A stretch of 50,268 nt of DNA from Terriglobia bacterium (GTDB taxonomy: Bacteria > Acidobacteriota > Terriglobia > Terriglobales > Acidobacteriaceae): NCBI GenBank assembly GCA_020073525.1, contig JAIQFA010000032.1, positions 1 through 50,268 on the forward strand, written 5' to 3'. The notes under the pieces were generated by a model. That model was given only the letters and a program-made list of their open reading frames with translations, was not told the DNA's origin and did not search any database. The number at the start of each line of letters is the position of its first letter. The stretch's first letter is position 1. The translations under genes and the position numbers were made by a program. Positions 48,283-50,268 of this stretch are shown piece by piece.

Positions 48283-49676
48283 TGACGACGCTCTTGGCAC
48301 GATTCTCCGAATTGCGAATCTCGCGCATCACACGAATTTCCTCCGTGTCCCTCCGTGTACCCCGTGGTTATCTAGGTTTTCTCAGCATTCTCCTAGCGAC
48401 CGCCTTTCTTGCCGCCCAAGATCACCCCGTAGCCCTGAAAGGAGGCAAACTTCTAACCATCACCCACGGCACCATTGAAAACGGCGTAGTCGTCATGCAA
48501 GGCGGCAAGATTACCGCCGTCGGCGCCGCAAGTTCCGTAAATGTCCCCAGCGACGCGCAGGTCATCGATGCAACCGGCATGACCATCTATCCCGGCCTCA
48601 TTGATTCCGAGACCAACCTCGGCCTGACTGAAATTTCCGCCGAAAACATGACCAACGACCTGGTCGAGCTCAGCGACGAAATCATGCCCCACATGCATAC
48701 CGCGGAAGCGTTCCACGCCGAGTCGGCGCTGATCCCGGTCGCCCGCATGAACGGCATCACCAATGCCGTCGTTGCTCCCGAAGGCACTGACACTCTGCCC
48801 GGCCAGGATTCTTTCATTCAACTGGCCGGAGCCAGCGCCACCGAGATGCTCCTGATCCGCGACAACGCCATGCCGCTGAACTTCACCGGCGATGAACGGC
48901 GCAACAAAGGCGGCTTCGAGAAACATAAATTCCCGTCGACGCGCATGGGTCTGGCCGCACAGCTGCGCCAGGCGTTCCTTGATGCGGAAGACTACAAATC
49001 GAAATGGGCCGACTACGAACGCAAGAAAAACGAAGCTGCCCAAAGCAAGGATAAGGATAAAGACAAAAAGGCCGCGCCTCTCGCTCCCAAGCGCGATCTC
49101 AAATTAGAAGCTCTGATTCCTTATCTCGAAGGCAAGAAAACCATCGTGCTCGCCGCCGAAAGCCCGAGCGATCTGGAAACCGCGGTCAGTCTGGCGAATG
49201 AGTTCAAGCTGAAGTTCGTGCTCAACCACATTGCCCACTCGCAGCCGGTCCTCGACTACGTAGCCAGCCTCAAGGTACCGGTGATCGTCGGACCCATCTA
49301 CGAAGCTCCGAAAGAAGACGAGCGCTACGACACGGTTTACAGTCTTCCAGCGCAACTCTATAAGCGTGGCGTAAAGATTGCCTTCGCCTCCTACTCGGCG
49401 CACAACGTGCGCAACCTTCCCGATGCCGCGGGATTCGCCACCGCCTTCGGGCTTCCCTATGACGAAGCACTCAAGGCGATCACCATCAATGCCGCCGAAA
49501 TCTGGGGCGTTGCCGACCAACTTGGCTCCCTCGATGTGGGCAAGACCGCCAATGTGGTCATCGCCAACGGCGATCCCCTGGACGTGAAAACCGACGTGAA
49601 GCACGTCTTCATCGCCGGACACGCAGTCCCCATGACCGACCGGCAGGTCCGCCTGCGCGACGAGTATTCGAAGTGA
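48282..49676 (+). CDS. Secreted amidohydrolase-like partner with degraded metal site
   Basis: 464 residues starting in the TAATG overlap with the previous gene. The signal region is odd: residues about 19-35 (SSVSLRVPRGYLGF) come from a family A repeat, followed by a hydrophobic stretch and LAAQDHPV. The fold is the same as the first gene (GGKLLTITHGTIENGVVVMQ), but where HxH should be it has YPGLIDSETNLG, and the later Asp region is AFASYSAHNVRNL. LNHIAHS retains one His. It is therefore likely an inactive or altered partner, maybe forming a heteromer with the first enzyme. A Lys/Asp-rich loop (KDKDKDKKAAPL) lies near residue 265. Confidence 0.87.
   Translation: MTTLLARFSELRISRITRISSVSLRVPRGYLGFLSILLATAFLAAQDHPVALKGGKLLTITHGTIENGVVVMQGGKITAVGAASSVNVPSDAQVIDATGMTIYPGLIDSETNLGLTEISAENMTNDLVELSDEIMPHMHTAEAFHAESALIPVARMNGITNAVVAPEGTDTLPGQDSFIQLAGASATEMLLIRDNAMPLNFTGDERRNKGGFEKHKFPSTRMGLAAQLRQAFLDAEDYKSKWADYERKKNEAAQSKDKDKDKKAAPLAPKRDLKLEALIPYLEGKKTIVLAAESPSDLETAVSLANEFKLKFVLNHIAHSQPVLDYVASLKVPVIVGPIYEAPKEDERYDTVYSLPAQLYKRGVKIAFASYSAHNVRNLPDAAGFATAFGLPYDEALKAITINAAEIWGVADQLGSLDVGKTANVVIANGDPLDVKTDVKHVFIAGHAVPMTDRQVRLRDEYSK
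48337..48385 (+). repeat. Family A repeat remnant in a signal-peptide region
   Basis: CCTCCGTGTCCCTCCGTGTA then CCCGTGGTTATCTAGGTTTT; a diverged family A copy that codes part of the N-terminus of the second amidohydrolase. Confidence 0.75.
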
Positions 49677-49701
49677 TAGGCTGCTGTATTGGACGCAGAT
49701 T

Positions 49702-50268
49702 ATGAAAACCAAGCTCGCACGTGCAGCCATCCTGGCGGGAATGTTGTTCGTCGTCGCCTGCAATAGTGCGAAGAAGACTACCGCTGACTCTGCCATCAAG
49801 GCCGCCCAAACGGCATACGCGGACATTGCGGACCAGGCTAACCGGTATGTTCCCGACCAGGCCAAGGACGTTCAGGCCGCCATCCAAACGGCCCAGGACG
49901 CTTTCAATAAAGGCGATTATTCTGAGGCTTTCGAAGCCTCCAGGACTCTTCCCGTCAAGGTAAAGGGACTGAAGACCGCGGCCGCCGCCAGGAAGGATGA
50001 ACTGACCGCCCAGTGGAACGAACTAAGCAACTCGATGCCGGGAATGGTGTCGGCGGTCCAAACGAAAGTGGACGCGCTAACCAAGAAACGCAAACTTCCA
50101 AAGGGCGTCGCCGACAGCCTCGCTTCCGCGAAGCAGACCTGGACCGAAGTTGCGGACATCGTTGATACCGTCAACCGCGCGATTCAGATCGTGGCGGTAA
50201 GACCGGAATTCAGGGGGATTCTAATCCGCTATGTTCACGAAGGTCTGACCGAGGGTTACTTCGATCCT
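49702..50268 (+). CDS. Helical lipoprotein, 3' end outside the window
   Basis: 189 codons seen. Lipobox VVAC (Cys 20). The mature part is a run of amphipathic helices: IKAAQTAYADIADQANRYVP, DVQAAIQTAQDAFNKGDYSE, KGLKTAAAARKDELTAQWNE, then LPKGVADSLASAKQTWTE. I remember similar acidobacterial lipoproteins of unknown function. From about residue 150 onward (IVDTVNRAIQIVAVRPEFRG and beyond) the sequence no longer has that Ala/Lys-rich character, and a GATC lies at 50187. So the last ~80 bases might be foreign, but this is weak. Confidence 0.65.
   Translation, partial: MKTKLARAAILAGMLFVVACNSAKKTTADSAIKAAQTAYADIADQANRYVPDQAKDVQAAIQTAQDAFNKGDYSEAFEASRTLPVKVKGLKTAAAARKDELTAQWNELSNSMPGMVSAVQTKVDALTKKRKLPKGVADSLASAKQTWTEVADIVDTVNRAIQIVAVRPEFRGILIRYVHEGLTEGYFDP

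Overview
The window looks like chromosomal DNA of a soil-type acidobacterium (Acidobacteriota, probably class Terriglobia). Pointers are a VWFA-related secreted protein of the acidobacterial type, several secreted or lipoprotein families that I associate with this phylum, a Gram-negative envelope gene set (waaA, lpxK, heptose genes, BamD, SurA), high G+C, and very many short hairpin repeats between genes and even inside them. I see no rRNA or tRNA gene, CRISPR array, prophage or complete insertion sequence.

Layout. 1-404 is a fragment of an M49-type peptidase gene that meets a 5'-truncated DsbA-like gene exactly at a GATC site, possibly a cloning or assembly junction. 403-2212 holds periplasmic folding functions (DsbA-like, SurA-like). 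gatB and a secreted protein of unknown function follow on the minus strand. 4959-10131 is an inner-core LPS cluster on the plus strand: waaA, lpxK, rfaE1, rfaE2, waaC, with stop/start overlaps for two pairs. Next come an ICMT-like methyltransferase, a DUF3108 protein, a secreted TPR protein and a large VWFA protein.

16.7-21.5 kb is a tandem duplication read on the minus strand. Each copy has a prepilin-like protein and a downstream lipoprotein gene, and the two copies share a 59-bp noncoding block with a single mismatch. The left copy has in addition an HD-GYP cyclic-di-GMP phosphodiesterase gene, a decayed lipoprotein remnant and a 35-residue membrane peptide gene behind a possible cis-regulatory leader. 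21.5-25.6 kb carries a cupin protein, two small proteins and comEC.

26-35 kb is a minus-strand housekeeping run: valS, a prokaryotic YEATS-like membrane protein, nadC, birA, coaX, an unknown helical protein and an rlmD-like RNA methyltransferase. A lipoprotein with a caspase/gingipain-like His/Cys pattern, a 146-bp MITE with perfect target duplications, and a response regulator with a very long Ala/Glu-rich tail follow. bamD, rpe, obg, rpmA and rplU come next, and then dtd and a DUF4440 protein. Two overlapping amidohydrolase genes and a 3'-truncated lipoprotein gene, both on the plus strand, close the window.

The most unusual general feature is the density of dispersed palindromic repeats. 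At least five of them lie in frame inside conserved genes (lpxK, waaC, comEC, birA, and valS twice), adding about 10-35 residues without breaking the reading frame. The best candidates for undescribed biology are the conserved leader/hairpin before the 35-residue peptide, the YEATS protein inside a valS-nadC operon, the His/Cys lipoprotein, and the MITE.
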